Shown here: positions 27,543 through 35,778 of the stretch, piece after piece
Numbering within the stretch: the first letter of the stretch is position 1
Layout of the letters: each line of letters opens with the position of its first letter
From: Streptomyces tanashiensis
GTDB lineage: Bacteria > Actinomycetota > Actinomycetes > Streptomycetales > Streptomycetaceae
Direction: 5' to 3'
Assembly (NCBI RefSeq): GCF_014648895.1
Contig: NZ_BMRZ01000007.1
Location: forward strand, 1-64,000
Length of the DNA stretch: 64,000 nucleotides
Notes under the pieces: generated by a model
Database searches by the model: none
The model's input: only the letters and a program-made list of their open reading frames with translations
Told to the model about the DNA's origin: nothing
Made by a program: the position numbers and the translations under genes

Positions 27543-28187
27543 TCAGCCGTTCGCGCGGCGGCGCCGCTGGTGGGCCCGGGCGTTCAGGTCGCCGGGGCCG
27601 GACCGCTCGGCGAGCCGCTCCGACACCCGGTCCTGGACCTCCTGCGGCTTGTTGCCCGCGTACTTGAACTTCGCCCGTACGTCGGTCACCTCCAGGCTCA
27701 GCACCCGGATCCCCGACAGGAGCCTGCCGAACGGGGCCTCGCCCGGAGCGACGGCCGCTGTGCCGCCCTCCGGCTGGAAGTGTTCGACCTGACGGTTGAG
27801 CAGGGCCGCCTTCTCCTCGGGATCGTCGACCACGCGCGCGGTGCAGCGCAGCTGGACGGCCGCGTAGTACGAGGTCGGGGTGCCGTGCTCGGACGGCGCG
27901 CCCTCGGGGGCGGTCCAGTGCCCCGGTACGTAGACGTAGTCGTCGACCACGCTCAGGAGCACCGCCGGGTTCGCCTCCAGGGCGCGCCAGAGCGGGTTGG
28001 GGCGCGCCAGGTGGGCCAGGGCCCGGCCGTACGGGCCGGGTTCGGGGTCGTACCGGAAGTGCGTCGGCTGCACCCACGGCGGCTCGCCGTCCAGGCCGTT
28101 GACGGCGAGCTGGCCGAAGTCGTGCCGGGCGAGCCAGTCGCGCCACTCGCCCTCGTCGTGGGCGGCGTCCCAGGGGTGGATCAGCAT
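27543..28187 (-). CDS. FMN-binding negative regulator (PaiB-like, PPOX fold)
   Basis: A 214-residue protein of the PaiB/FMN_bind_2 family, a split-barrel flavin-binding fold. Segments such as LAVNGLDGEPPWVQPTHFRY, VDDYVYVPGHW and the C-terminal LSGIRVLSLEVTDVRAKFKY with N/Q-rich end match it. Bacillus PaiB represses sporulation and protease genes. The role here is unknown. GGAGAAGGA precedes the ATG. It lies 21 bp downstream of another PPOX-fold gene, so the two form an operon. Confidence 0.82.
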   Translation of the reverse strand: MLIHPWDAAHDEGEWRDWLARHDFGQLAVNGLDGEPPWVQPTHFRYDPEPGPYGRALAHLARPNPLWRALEANPAVLLSVVDDYVYVPGHWTAPEGAPSEHGTPTSYYAAVQLRCTARVVDDPEEKAALLNRQVEHFQPEGGTAAVAPGEAPFGRLLSGIRVLSLEVTDVRAKFKYAGNKPQEVQDRVSERLAERSGPGDLNARAHQRRRRANG

Positions 28188-28208
28188 CGTCGGTCCGTCC
28201 TTCTCCGC

Positions 28209-28916
28209 TCAGAGCGCGGCGAGGTAGCCGGGCAGGGCGACGGACGGGTCGAGGTCGTCGGCCGGGGCCGGCGTGCCGTAACCGCCCTGTACGGGGATCA
28301 CGCCCGACCAGTACGGGAGGGCGAGGTCCTCGGGGTCGTCGTTGGGGCCGCCGGTGCGGACCTTCGCCGAGACCTCGTCCAGGTCGAGCCGGATCACGGC
28401 GGTCGCCGCGAGCTCCTTGGCGTTCCCGGGGCGGGAGTCGGCGGAACGGCCCGGGACGACGTGGTCCACGAGGGCGTCGAGGGCCGTCCGCAGCTCCTCG
28501 GGGTCGGTGACCTGGTGGGCGGTGCCGTGGACGACGACCGAGCGGTAGTTGAGCGAGTGGTGGAAGGCGGAGCGGGCGAGGACGAGGCCGTCGACGTGCG
28601 TCACGGTCAGGCAGACGGGCAGGCCGGGGGCCGAGGTGCCGTCGCCGGCCGCGCGCAGCGGGCGCGAGCCGGTGGAGCCGTGGACGTAGAGGCGCTCGCC
28701 GACCCGGCCGAAGAGTGTCGGGAGGACGACCGGCGCGCCGTCGCGGACGAAGCCGAGGTGGCAGACGTAGGCCTCGTCGAGTATCGAGTGGACGAGCTCC
28801 TTGTCGTACGAGGCGCGCTGCCGGGAGCGGGTGGGCACGGTCCGGTCGGTCGGCGTGTACGTGTCGTCCGGCGCGTGCGTCTCGGAGACGGTGCTCGTGT
28901 CGGCGGCGGCGCTCAT
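28209..28916 (-). CDS. Pyridoxamine 5'-phosphate oxidase-like flavoprotein
   Basis: A 235-residue PPOX-fold protein of the type related to nitroimidazole-resistance proteins. Key segments are ASYDKELVHSILDEAYVCHL, VVLPTLFGRVGERLYVHGST and SLNYRSVVVHG. It probably binds FMN or F420 at the dimer interface. Reaction unknown. ATG 28916 has TGGAGT upstream; ATG 28928 lies in the operator and is less likely. It is divergent from a MocR-type regulator and is its likely target. Confidence 0.82.
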   Translation of the reverse strand: MSAAADTSTVSETHAPDDTYTPTDRTVPTRSRQRASYDKELVHSILDEAYVCHLGFVRDGAPVVLPTLFGRVGERLYVHGSTGSRPLRAAGDGTSAPGLPVCLTVTHVDGLVLARSAFHHSLNYRSVVVHGTAHQVTDPEELRTALDALVDHVVPGRSADSRPGNAKELAATAVIRLDLDEVSAKVRTGGPNDDPEDLALPYWSGVIPVQGGYGTPAPADDLDPSVALPGYLAAL

Positions 28917-28958
28917 TGCGTACTCCATTGCACTAGTGCATACTCATGTTTGTGCTAG
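28916..28958. promoter_or_regulatory. MocR promoter and direct-repeat operator
   Basis: TTGCGT (28916-28921), 17 bp and CATACT (28939-28944, with an extended TG before it) point rightward to a start near GTG 28952. TTGCACTAG (28928-28936) and TTGTGCTAG (28950-28958) are direct repeats 22 bp apart. The first is part of the perfect palindrome TGCACTAGTGCA (28929-28940). Direct repeats two helical turns apart are typical of MocR operators. Confidence 0.65.
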
Positions 28959-30286
28959 GAGAGTATCGGATCGAAGGCCGTCGCGCATCGGACATCGCCG
29001 CCAGCGTCGAGCGGGGAGTGGGAGCAGGGGCGCTGCAGCCCGGCCAACTGCTGCCGCCCATGCGGGAATTGGCGCTCACGCTGGGGGTGAACCCGAACAC
29101 CGTCGCCGCCGCCTACCGCACCCTGCGCGAGCGCGGGGTCATCGAGACGGACGGGCGGCGCGGCAGCCGGGTGCGGCCGCGCCCCGCCACGACCGCGCGC
29201 GGCTCGATCCGGGTGGAGGCGCCCGCCGGAGTCCGGGACGTCAGCAACGGCAGCCCCGACCCCGCCCTGCTGCCACCCCTCGGCGAGGCCTTCGCGGAGG
29301 TCGCCCGGCGGTACGCCGAACAGCCCGTCATGTACGGAGAGCTCCCCGTCGACGAGGAGTTCGGACGGCTCGCGCGCGCCGCCTTCGACGCCGACGGGGT
29401 GCCCGCCGGACCGATCGGCGCCGCCTCGGGCTCCCTCGACGCGATCGAGCGGGTGCTCACCGCCCACCTCAGGCCCGGCGACGCCGTCGCCGTCGAGGAC
29501 CCGGGCTGGGGCAGCCTTCTCGACCTCGTGCCCGCCCTCGGACTGCGCCCGGTGCCGATCGCCGTCGACGACGAGGGACCCCTCCCCGAGGCCGTCGACC
29601 GCGCGGTCCGGCAGGGCGGCGCGCGGGCCGTGATCGTCACCGACCGGGCGCAGAACCCGACCGGGGCGTGCGTCACCGAGGAGCGCGCCCGGGAGCTGCG
29701 GCGGGTCCTCGCCGCGCACCCCGGCGTCCTGCTCGTCGAGGACGACCACGGGCACGGCATCGTCGCCCAGCCCCTCCACCCGCTGGCCGGTGTCACCGAC
29801 CGCTGGGTGCTCGTCCGCTCGGTCGCCAAGGCCTACGGCCCCGACCTGCGGATCGCCGCCTTCACCGGGGACGCCGAGACCGTCGACCGGGTGCTCGGAC
29901 GGCAGCGGCTCGGCCCCGGCTGGGTCAGCAAGCTGCTCCAGCGGGCCGTCGCCCACCTCTGGGCCACGGACGCCGTGGACCCGGCCGTCGTCGCGCGTTC
30001 CTACGGGAAGCGGCGCGACGGACTCGTGCGGGCGCTCGCCCGGCGGGGAGTCGAGGCGCACGGACGCGGCGGGATGAACGTCTGGGTGCCGGTGTCCGAC
30101 GAGACCGGCGCGGTGGCCCGGCTGCTCGCCGCGGGCTGGGCGGTCGCGCCGGGCGCCCGCTTCCGGATGGAGGCGGGGCCGGCGGTCCGGCTGACCGTCT
30201 CGGGGCTCGCCGTCGCGGACGTGGAGGCGCTGGCCGAGGCGGTGGCGGGGGCGGTGGGGCCGATGCCGGCGCGGAGCTACGGGTGA
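28952..30286 (+). CDS. MocR-type regulator (GntR helix-turn-helix plus aminotransferase fold)
   Basis: A 444-residue GntR/MocR regulator. The winged helix (about residues 8-75) contains LPPMRELALTLGVNPNTVAAAY. The rest is a fold-type I aminotransferase domain with LRPGDAVAVEDPGWG, TDRAQNPTG and the PLP-lysine segment LVRSVAKAYGPDLR. MocR proteins sense PLP or amino-acid adducts. GTG 28952 is preferred because it sits seven bases after the -10, giving a leaderless mRNA; ATG 28946 would lie too close to the promoter. The adjacent PNPOx-like operon is the likely target. Confidence 0.85.
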   Translation: MLGEYRIEGRRASDIAASVERGVGAGALQPGQLLPPMRELALTLGVNPNTVAAAYRTLRERGVIETDGRRGSRVRPRPATTARGSIRVEAPAGVRDVSNGSPDPALLPPLGEAFAEVARRYAEQPVMYGELPVDEEFGRLARAAFDADGVPAGPIGAASGSLDAIERVLTAHLRPGDAVAVEDPGWGSLLDLVPALGLRPVPIAVDDEGPLPEAVDRAVRQGGARAVIVTDRAQNPTGACVTEERARELRRVLAAHPGVLLVEDDHGHGIVAQPLHPLAGVTDRWVLVRSVAKAYGPDLRIAAFTGDAETVDRVLGRQRLGPGWVSKLLQRAVAHLWATDAVDPAVVARSYGKRRDGLVRALARRGVEAHGRGGMNVWVPVSDETGAVARLLAAGWAVAPGARFRMEAGPAVRLTVSGLAVADVEALAEAVAGAVGPMPARSYG

Positions 30287-30486
30287 GGGAGGCCGCGGGG
30301 CCGGCGCGTCGATCCGGACGTCGGCTCCCCATCTTCCGCGCGGGGCACGGCCGTTCCTCGCGCAAGTGACGTTTCTCTGGCGGCGGCGGCACGGCGGGCA
30401 GTGATCACGACGGCAGCGCCGTCGACGCCCTGGAGGCCCTCTTCGGTGGTGTGCGACCGGGCGGCGACTGACGCCCGGCGCGAACG

Positions 30487-30524
30487 GAGCGGCCGGACAC
30501 CGCCCTCGTGGTGTCCGGCCGCTC
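30487..30524. terminator. Hairpin terminator 3' of the small secreted protein gene
   Basis: A perfect 15-bp stem (30487-30501 with 30510-30524) with an eight-base loop lies between convergent genes. Confidence 0.8.
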
Positions 30525-30547
30525 CCGTGCCCCGGCGTCCGCTGCCG

Positions 30548-30730
30548 TCAGTCCTCCAGGACGTCGGGGAGACCCAGCTCGTCGAGCTCGACGGGCTCCG
30601 GGCCGTCCATGGGGGCGACGGCGGACACGGCGCCGGCGGAGGCCGCCTGGGCCGGGCCGGCGAAGCCGAGGAAGGCGCCGCCCAGGGCGAGGGCGGCGAC
30701 GAGGGTTCGGGAGATCGTGGTGAGGTTCAT
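30548..30730 (-). CDS. Small secreted protein
   Basis: A 60-residue precursor. A clear signal peptide (MNLTTISRTLVAALALGGAF, then cleavage after AQA near residue 29) leaves a 31-residue acidic mature peptide rich in Pro, Glu, Leu and Asp, with VELDELGLPDVLED at the end. No cysteines. It resembles the many small exported peptides of Streptomyces of unknown role. The ribosome site is weak. Confidence 0.65.
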   Translation of the reverse strand: MNLTTISRTLVAALALGGAFLGFAGPAQAASAGAVSAVAPMDGPEPVELDELGLPDVLED

Positions 30731-30831
30731 GCCCGGGGAACGATCTTGCCTTCACGGGGGTGACGGAGAGTGACGCGGGAGAGGGAGAGGCGCCCGGCCG
30801 CGGTCCGCGCGCCCCCCGATCGGGCGATGCC

Positions 30832-31869
30832 TCAGGTGCGGGACGCGGGCTGCCGTGCGGCGGCGGGCTCGGGCTCGGGTGCGCGCAGGGGCTCCGTGCG
30901 CAGGGGCTCCGCGCGCGTCGGCTCCGTGGGCGTCGGAGCGGCAGGCCTTCGGCGGGAGGTGCGGGTCTGGGTGAGGGCCGCGCCTGCCAGGACCACCAGC
31001 GCGCCCACCGGGGTGTTCCACGTGAGCCGCTCGTCCAGCAGGGCGACGCCCGCCGCCGTGGCGATCACCGGGATGAAGTACGTGACCATCGCCGCCGTCG
31101 TCGGGCCGACCTCCGCGACGACGCCGTACTGGAGCAGCATCGCGTATCCCGTACCGAGCGCGCCGAGCGCGATCACCGCCAGGAGCGGCACGAGGTCGAT
31201 CGACGTCGGGAGCGAGGTGAACAGGGGAGTGACCACGGCCAGTTGCAGCGTCGCGAGTCCCACCTGGGAGCCGGCGAGCGAGAGGTTCGAGGCGCCGGTG
31301 CCGCTCAGGGTCCTGCGGACGTAGATCCAGCCGACCGCGTAGCTGAACGAGGCGAGCAGGGCCAGGGCCGTGCCGGTCACGTCGAGGCCGGAGAAGCCCT
31401 GCCAGGCGCCGAGCACGGTGAGGACGCCGATGAAGCCGATGCCCAGGCCGGCCGCGCGGACCCGGGTCGGGCGGTCCTCGGAGAGCGCCACGAGGGAGAG
31501 GAGCATGCCCCAGAGCGGGGTCGTGGCGTTGCAGATGCCCGCCAGGGTGGAGGGGATGGTCAGCTCCGCGTACGCGAAGAGCGAGAACGGCAGTGCGTTC
31601 AGGAGGAAGGCCGCGACCGTCAGGTGCCCCCAGACGCGGGCCCCGCGCGGCAGCCGGTCGCGCTTCACGACGATCGCGACGGCGAGCACCGCCGTACCGA
31701 ACAGGAGCCGCCCGAAGGTCACCTGGAAGGGCGCGAAGCCCTCCGTGCCGACCTTGATGAAGAGGAAGCTGAAGCCCCAGATGAGGGCGAGGGCGCCGAA
31801 CCGGACGCGCCAGTCGAGGAGGCGTGAGGTGGGGGCGGGGGACGGGGAGGGCGGGGCTGCGGGGCTCAT
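30832..31869 (-). CDS. EamA family (DMT) transporter
   Basis: A 345-residue ten-helix transporter. It opens FGALALIWGFSFLFIKVGTE, a classic EamA start. The second repeat ends FIPVIATAAGVALLDERLTW. The C-terminal tail of about 45 residues carries short PTEPTRAEPLRTEPLRAPEP repeats. It is divergent from a LysR gene, the usual arrangement of a LysR activator and its exporter. Substrate unknown. Confidence 0.88.
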   Translation of the reverse strand: MSPAAPPSPSPAPTSRLLDWRVRFGALALIWGFSFLFIKVGTEGFAPFQVTFGRLLFGTAVLAVAIVVKRDRLPRGARVWGHLTVAAFLLNALPFSLFAYAELTIPSTLAGICNATTPLWGMLLSLVALSEDRPTRVRAAGLGIGFIGVLTVLGAWQGFSGLDVTGTALALLASFSYAVGWIYVRRTLSGTGASNLSLAGSQVGLATLQLAVVTPLFTSLPTSIDLVPLLAVIALGALGTGYAMLLQYGVVAEVGPTTAAMVTYFIPVIATAAGVALLDERLTWNTPVGALVVLAGAALTQTRTSRRRPAAPTPTEPTRAEPLRTEPLRAPEPEPAAARQPASRT

Positions 31870-31905
31870 GCACTCAGGGTGACGGGAACGATGTCTTAGA
31901 ACAAG

Positions 31906-31935
31906 CGAGAATTCCTCGACCCCTCCCCTTAGTAT
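31906..31935. promoter_or_regulatory. LysR/EamA divergent promoter region
   Basis: TAGTAT (31930-31935) lies seven bases before ATG 31943 with no ribosome site, so the LysR message is probably leaderless. The short dyad CGAG-aattc-CTCG (31906-31918) could be part of a LysR box. Confidence 0.55.
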
Positions 31936-31942
31936 CGCTTAC

Positions 31943-32845
31943 ATGTTGAACCTGGAGCGCCTCCGCACCCTCGACGCCGTCGCCCGGCACGGTTCGGTCA
32001 GCGGCGCGGCCGACGGGCTGCACGTCACCACCTCGGCCGTCTCCCAGCAGCTGTCCAAGCTGGAGCGCGAGGTCGGGCAGCAGCTGCTCGCCAAGAACGG
32101 CCGCGGCGTGCGGCTCACCGACGCCGGGCTGCTGCTCGCCGAGCACGCCGCCCGGATCCTGTCCCAGGTCCAGATGGCCCAGGCCGACATCGAGGCCCAG
32201 CAGGGGCGGGTGGTGGGCGAGGTGCGGCTCGCCGCCTTCCCGACGGCGGCGCGCGGCCTGTTCCCGGCCGCGCTCGCCGCCCTGCGCGCCGGTCACCCCG
32301 AGCTCCGCGTCCGTACCACGGAGCTGGAGCCGGAACCGGGCGTGCGGGCGGTCCTGCGCGGCGACGCGGACCTGGCGATCGTCCTGGACTGGAGCAACAA
32401 GCGCGCGCCCGTCCCCGGCGGCCTGGAGCGCGCGCACCTCCTGGACGACTCCGCCGACGTGGCCCTGCCCGCCGGGCACCCGCTGGCCGGGCGGGACGCG
32501 GTGGGCCTGGAGGACTTCGCCGACGAGGAGTGGGTGTCCTGGCCCGAGGGCGAGTTCTGCCACGACTGGCTGATGTTCACGCTCCGCTCGCAGGGCATCG
32601 AGCCGCGCATCGGGCACTTCGCGGGGGAGCACCACACCCAGCTGGCCCTGGTCGCGGCCGGGCTGGGGGTGTGCGTCACGCCCCGGCTCGGGCGGCCGGT
32701 GCCGGACGGGGTCGTCTTCGTTCCCGTACGGCAGAAGGTCCGGCGTCACATCTACGCCACCTGGCGCGCCGACGCCGGCCGCCGCCCCTCCGTGCGGGCG
32801 GTCGTCGCGGCGCTGCGGGCGGCGGCGGAGCCCCTGGCGAGCTGA
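31943..32845 (+). CDS. LysR-family transcriptional regulator
   Basis: A 300-residue regulator. The helix-turn-helix (about residues 1-62) reads LNLERLRTLDAVARHGSVSG and continues VTTSAVSQQLSKLE. The substrate-binding domain follows (about 90-290). It starts on ATG 31943 without a Shine-Dalgarno site. It is divergent from an EamA exporter by 73 bp and probably controls it. Confidence 0.92.
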   Translation: MLNLERLRTLDAVARHGSVSGAADGLHVTTSAVSQQLSKLEREVGQQLLAKNGRGVRLTDAGLLLAEHAARILSQVQMAQADIEAQQGRVVGEVRLAAFPTAARGLFPAALAALRAGHPELRVRTTELEPEPGVRAVLRGDADLAIVLDWSNKRAPVPGGLERAHLLDDSADVALPAGHPLAGRDAVGLEDFADEEWVSWPEGEFCHDWLMFTLRSQGIEPRIGHFAGEHHTQLALVAAGLGVCVTPRLGRPVPDGVVFVPVRQKVRRHIYATWRADAGRRPSVRAVVAALRAAAEPLAS

Positions 32846-32860
32846 GGCGGGCGCGCCGGG

Positions 32861-33328
32861 TCAGAGATCCGCGAGCTTGCGGAAGTCCCAGGACGCGATG
32901 GCGTCCGGGGTCAGCCGGAGCCAGGCGTGGCGGCCGTCGTGCGGCATGGTGTCCAGGCCGAAGTTCTTGGCGGTGAAGAGCTGTTCGGGCACGTCGAGCT
33001 CGGGGCACGGCTCCCCGGTGCGCGGCGCCTCGCCGACGAAGACGGCCGTCCCCGACAGCTCCACGCCGCGCAGCTCCCCGTACTCCTCGCCGTCGTCCAC
33101 CACGACCGCGATCCTCGGGTCGGCGCGCAGCTCCGCCCAGCGGCGGCTGCGCGTCAGCGAGTACAGCCACAGCGAGGAGCCGTCCCACACGAACCAGAGC
33201 GCGCTGACGTGCGGGCGGCCGTCGGCGGAGACGGTCGCGACCCGGCAGGTGCGCTGTTCGGCGAGGAAGGAGTCGAGCTCGGCCGGAGTCATCATGATCC
33301 GGCGTCCACGGCGCTGCGCGACGGTCAT
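32861..33328 (-). CDS. PPOX-fold flavin- or F420-binding protein
   Basis: A 155-residue split-barrel protein. It opens LAEQRTCRVATVSADGRPHV and continues SALWFVWDGSSLWLYS, the common signature of small PPOX-class oxidoreductases that use FMN or F420. It ends WLRLTPDAIASWDFRKLADL. Substrate unknown. AGAAGGG precedes ATG 33328. It ends 15 bp from the convergent LysR gene and is divergent from the isochorismatase-fold gene. Confidence 0.82.
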   Translation of the reverse strand: MTVAQRRGRRIMMTPAELDSFLAEQRTCRVATVSADGRPHVSALWFVWDGSSLWLYSLTRSRRWAELRADPRIAVVVDDGEEYGELRGVELSGTAVFVGEAPRTGEPCPELDVPEQLFTAKNFGLDTMPHDGRHAWLRLTPDAIASWDFRKLADL

Positions 33329-33346
33329 CGTCCGCACCCTTCTGGA

Positions 33347-33367
33347 TTTCTGATGAGACGTCAGAAA
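33347..33367. promoter_or_regulatory. Inverted repeat in a divergent promoter
   Basis: TTTCTGA (33347-33353) and TCAGAAA (33361-33367) are perfect 7-bp arms with a 7-bp centre. It lies 19 bp upstream of the PPOX gene start and 47 bp from the isochorismatase-fold gene start. It could be an operator for both; the regulator is unknown. Confidence 0.5.
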
Positions 33368-33413
33368 GCATGGGGGGTCATGCACGCGCGTGCAAGGGGA
33401 GGTCGGGAGAGCC

Positions 33414-34094
33414 ATGGGTCAGAGTCCGAGAGAACGGCTCGGTGAACGGATCCGCCCGGACGGCGGAGTCGTCCTGCTCACCGTCGAGTGTCAGGAGGGT
33501 GTCGTCGGAACCGACAGCGCCCTGCCCGAACTGGCTGCCGTCGCCCGCGCGTCGGGCGCCCTGCGGAACGTCGCCCGGCTCGTCGCCGCCGCGCACGCGG
33601 CCGACGTCCAGGTGATCCACGCCGTCGCCGAGCGGCGCCCCGACGGGCGGGGCGCCAACCGCAACGCACGGCTCTTCGCGGCCGCCGCCCGGCTGCCCGT
33701 GCAGCAGCACAGCGGCAGCCGGGCCGTCCGCGTCGCGGCGCCGATCGAGGTCGCGGACGAGGACCTCGTCGTCCGCCGCCTGCACGGGCTCTCGCCGCTC
33801 GCCGGCACCGACGTCGGCCCGCTGCTCCGCAACCTCGGCTGCCGCACGCTCGTCGTCACGGGCGTCTCCGCCAACGTGGCCGTGCCCAACGCCGTCTTCG
33901 ACGCCGTGAACCTCGGCTACACGGTGGTCGTGCCCGGGGACGCCATCGCGGGGGTGCCGGCCGACTACACCCCCGCGATGATCCGTCACACCCTCGCGCT
34001 CGTCGCCACGATCACCACGACCGACGAGGTGCTGGGGTGCTGGAAGGCCCCCAGGGGGTCCGCGGGTTCCGGAGGCGCGGTCAGCCGAGGCTGA
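33414..34094 (+). CDS. Isochorismatase-fold (cysteine hydrolase family) protein lacking the catalytic cysteine
   Basis: A 226-residue protein of the isochorismatase-like fold. The normal nucleophile loop (GVATxxCV) reads GVSANVAVPNAVFDAVNLGY, so alanine replaces cysteine. The usual N-terminal Asp is Glu in LLTVECQEG, and the expected lysine region reads DLVVRRLHG. The triad is therefore substituted. It may be a non-cysteine hydrolase like PhzD or a pseudoenzyme. ATG 33414 has GGGAG upstream; GTG 33390 is possible. Its end overlaps the convergent Rieske gene by 14 bp. Confidence 0.82.
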   Translation: MGQSPRERLGERIRPDGGVVLLTVECQEGVVGTDSALPELAAVARASGALRNVARLVAAAHAADVQVIHAVAERRPDGRGANRNARLFAAAARLPVQQHSGSRAVRVAAPIEVADEDLVVRRLHGLSPLAGTDVGPLLRNLGCRTLVVTGVSANVAVPNAVFDAVNLGYTVVVPGDAIAGVPADYTPAMIRHTLALVATITTTDEVLGCWKAPRGSAGSGGAVSRG

Positions 34095-34479
34095 TCTCCT
34101 CGCCCACCACCTGGATCGGCTCCGGCGGCAGCGGCGCGGTCGCCGGGCCGGACTTCACGCTGCCGTCCGAGACGTCGAACTGGCTCTGGTGGCACGGGCA
34201 GACGATGACCCCGTCCTTGATGCTGCTCACGGCGCAGCCCGCGTGGGTGCACTTGGAGGAGAAGGCCTTGAACTCGCCGGCCTTCGGCTGGGTGATCACC
34301 AGGCCCTTGTCGGCGAGGATCTTCCCGCCGCCCACCGGGATGTCCCCGGTCCGCGCGAGGGGTGTGCCCTCGGGTGCCGCGTTCTTGTCGTCCGCGCCGC
34401 CCCCGCAGGCGGCGAGCGCCGCCGCGAGGCCTGCGCTGCCCGCCGCCGCGACCACCGTCCGGCGTGCCACTCCGCTCAT
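34081..34479 (-). CDS. Rieske [2Fe-2S] lipoprotein, Tat-type signal
   Basis: A 132-residue exported protein. The signal region has twin arginines (ARRTVVAAAG) and a lipobox LAAC, so it is probably a Tat lipoprotein anchored outside the membrane. The Rieske cluster motifs are CTHAGC and CPCHQS, two Cys and two His ligands. It should carry out one-electron transfer; the partner oxidoreductase is not in the window. ATG 34479 has GAAGAGGGG upstream. It overlaps the convergent hydrolase-fold gene. Confidence 0.92.
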   Translation of the reverse strand: MSGVARRTVVAAAGSAGLAAALAACGGGADDKNAAPEGTPLARTGDIPVGGGKILADKGLVITQPKAGEFKAFSSKCTHAGCAVSSIKDGVIVCPCHQSQFDVSDGSVKSGPATAPLPPEPIQVVGEEISLG

Positions 34480-34642
34480 GTACTGCCCCTCTTCCCTCGC
34501 TGTGTCCGTGCACGGGTGTGCCGGCACCCGACGGTACGGCTGTGACCTGTGTCCCGTTCACAGGATGCGCACTTCGGGAGCCTTACAGTTCTGAGTAGAG
34601 TGTCAGAACCTGGACATCCTTCGATGAAAGTGTCTAGCTTCG

Positions 34643-35674
34643 GTGAACGCGTCGGTCAGCACCCATCACCTCCGGGCCGTACTCCTCGGCGCCGAGCGGC
34701 GCGGTCTCGCCCCCGGACCGCTGCTCGCCCGCGCCGGACTGCCCGCCGCGCTCCTGGAGGAGTCCCGGGCCAGGGTCCCGGCGGAACAGTTCGGACAGCT
34801 CGTCAGGACCCTGTGGGCCACGCTCGACGACGAGCTGATCGGCTTCGGCGGCGCGCCCAGCAAGGTCGGGACCTTCGCGATGATGGCCCACGTCGTGGTC
34901 CACGGCAGCCGGGACCTGCGCGAGGCGCTCCGGCGCGCCCAGACCTTCTACCACCTCTTCCCCGCGGGGCCGCGCTTCCGGCTCCTGGAGCCCGGCGCGG
35001 GCGGGACCGGGGGACCCGACGAGGCGCGGATGGAGTTCGACGTCTCCGGGTACGACGACCCCCTGCACTTCGGCGCCGAGTCCACCGTCCTCGTCGCCCA
35101 CCGCTTCGCCGGCTGGCTCGTCCGGCGCCGGATCGGCCTGCGGCGGGTCGAGTTCGTCCACACCGAGCCCCCGCACGCCCGCGAGTACGCCGTGCTCTTC
35201 GGCGCGCCCTGCGTCTTCGGCGCGGAACGGACGGCGGCCGTCTTCGACCGGGCCGACCTCGACGAACCCGTCCTGCGGGACGCGGCGGCGCTCAAGGTCT
35301 TCCTCCGCCGCGCCCCGGTCGACGTGCTGGTCTGCGCCGACTACGGCAGCACGGTGACCGGCCGGGTGCGGCACCTGATCGGCCGGGCGCTGCCCGCCGG
35401 GCCGGTGCCGACGCCCGAGCAGCTCGCCGACCGGCTGTCCGTCAGCCCGCAGACCCTGCGGCGCCAACTGGCCGCCGAGGGAACGACGTACCAGCGGCTC
35501 CGCGACCAGGTCCGGCGCGACCACGCCATCGCCGAGCTGACCGCCGGGCGGGTGTCGATCGAGCGGCTCTCCCGGCAGCTCGGCTTCTCCGAACCGAGCG
35601 CCTTCCACCGGGCGTTCAGGCGCTGGACCGGTGAGACGCCCCGGTCTTATCAGACGCGCGGTCAACAACCCTGA
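34643..35674 (+). CDS. AraC-family transcriptional regulator (OruR/ArgR2-like sensor domain)
   Basis: A 343-residue regulator. The N-terminal part (about residues 20-205) is the arabinose-binding-like domain of the OruR type. The C-terminal AraC double helix-turn-helix (about 245-338) includes LADRLSVSPQTLRRQLAAEG and LSRQLGFSEPSAFHRAFRRW. The ligand is unknown. GTG 34643 is the first start after the 34.6-kb promoter region, where TGTCAGAACC and TGGACA occur. No ribosome site is clear. No obvious target lies adjacent. Confidence 0.87.
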   Translation: MNASVSTHHLRAVLLGAERRGLAPGPLLARAGLPAALLEESRARVPAEQFGQLVRTLWATLDDELIGFGGAPSKVGTFAMMAHVVVHGSRDLREALRRAQTFYHLFPAGPRFRLLEPGAGGTGGPDEARMEFDVSGYDDPLHFGAESTVLVAHRFAGWLVRRRIGLRRVEFVHTEPPHAREYAVLFGAPCVFGAERTAAVFDRADLDEPVLRDAAALKVFLRRAPVDVLVCADYGSTVTGRVRHLIGRALPAGPVPTPEQLADRLSVSPQTLRRQLAAEGTTYQRLRDQVRRDHAIAELTAGRVSIERLSRQLGFSEPSAFHRAFRRWTGETPRSYQTRGQQP

Positions 35675-35721
35675 GCGGTACGGTCACAGCGGCCGCCCGC
35701 CGCCCGCCCTACCGTCCCGCC

Positions 35722-35778
35722 ATGACCGAAATCGACCGGTCCGGTGGCGTCCGGCCGCCGGACCTCCGACGCCGATGA
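35722..35778 (+). CDS. 18-codon ORF overlapping the signal peptidase start
   Basis: ATG 35722 opens a reading frame for MTEIDRSGGVRPPDLRRR whose TGA overlaps the signal peptidase ATG as ATGA. TACCGT (35710-35715) lies six bases before it, so it could be leaderless. Either it is a coupled leader ORF, or it is the true N-terminus separated by a frameshift. Confidence 0.4.
   Translation: MTEIDRSGGVRPPDLRRR

Noticed and set aside
30365..30472. Short plus-strand frame ending in SAVDALEALFGGVRPGGD
   Set aside because: It looks like the C-terminus of a protein but has a stop upstream and no start codon. It is too short to call a pseudogene.
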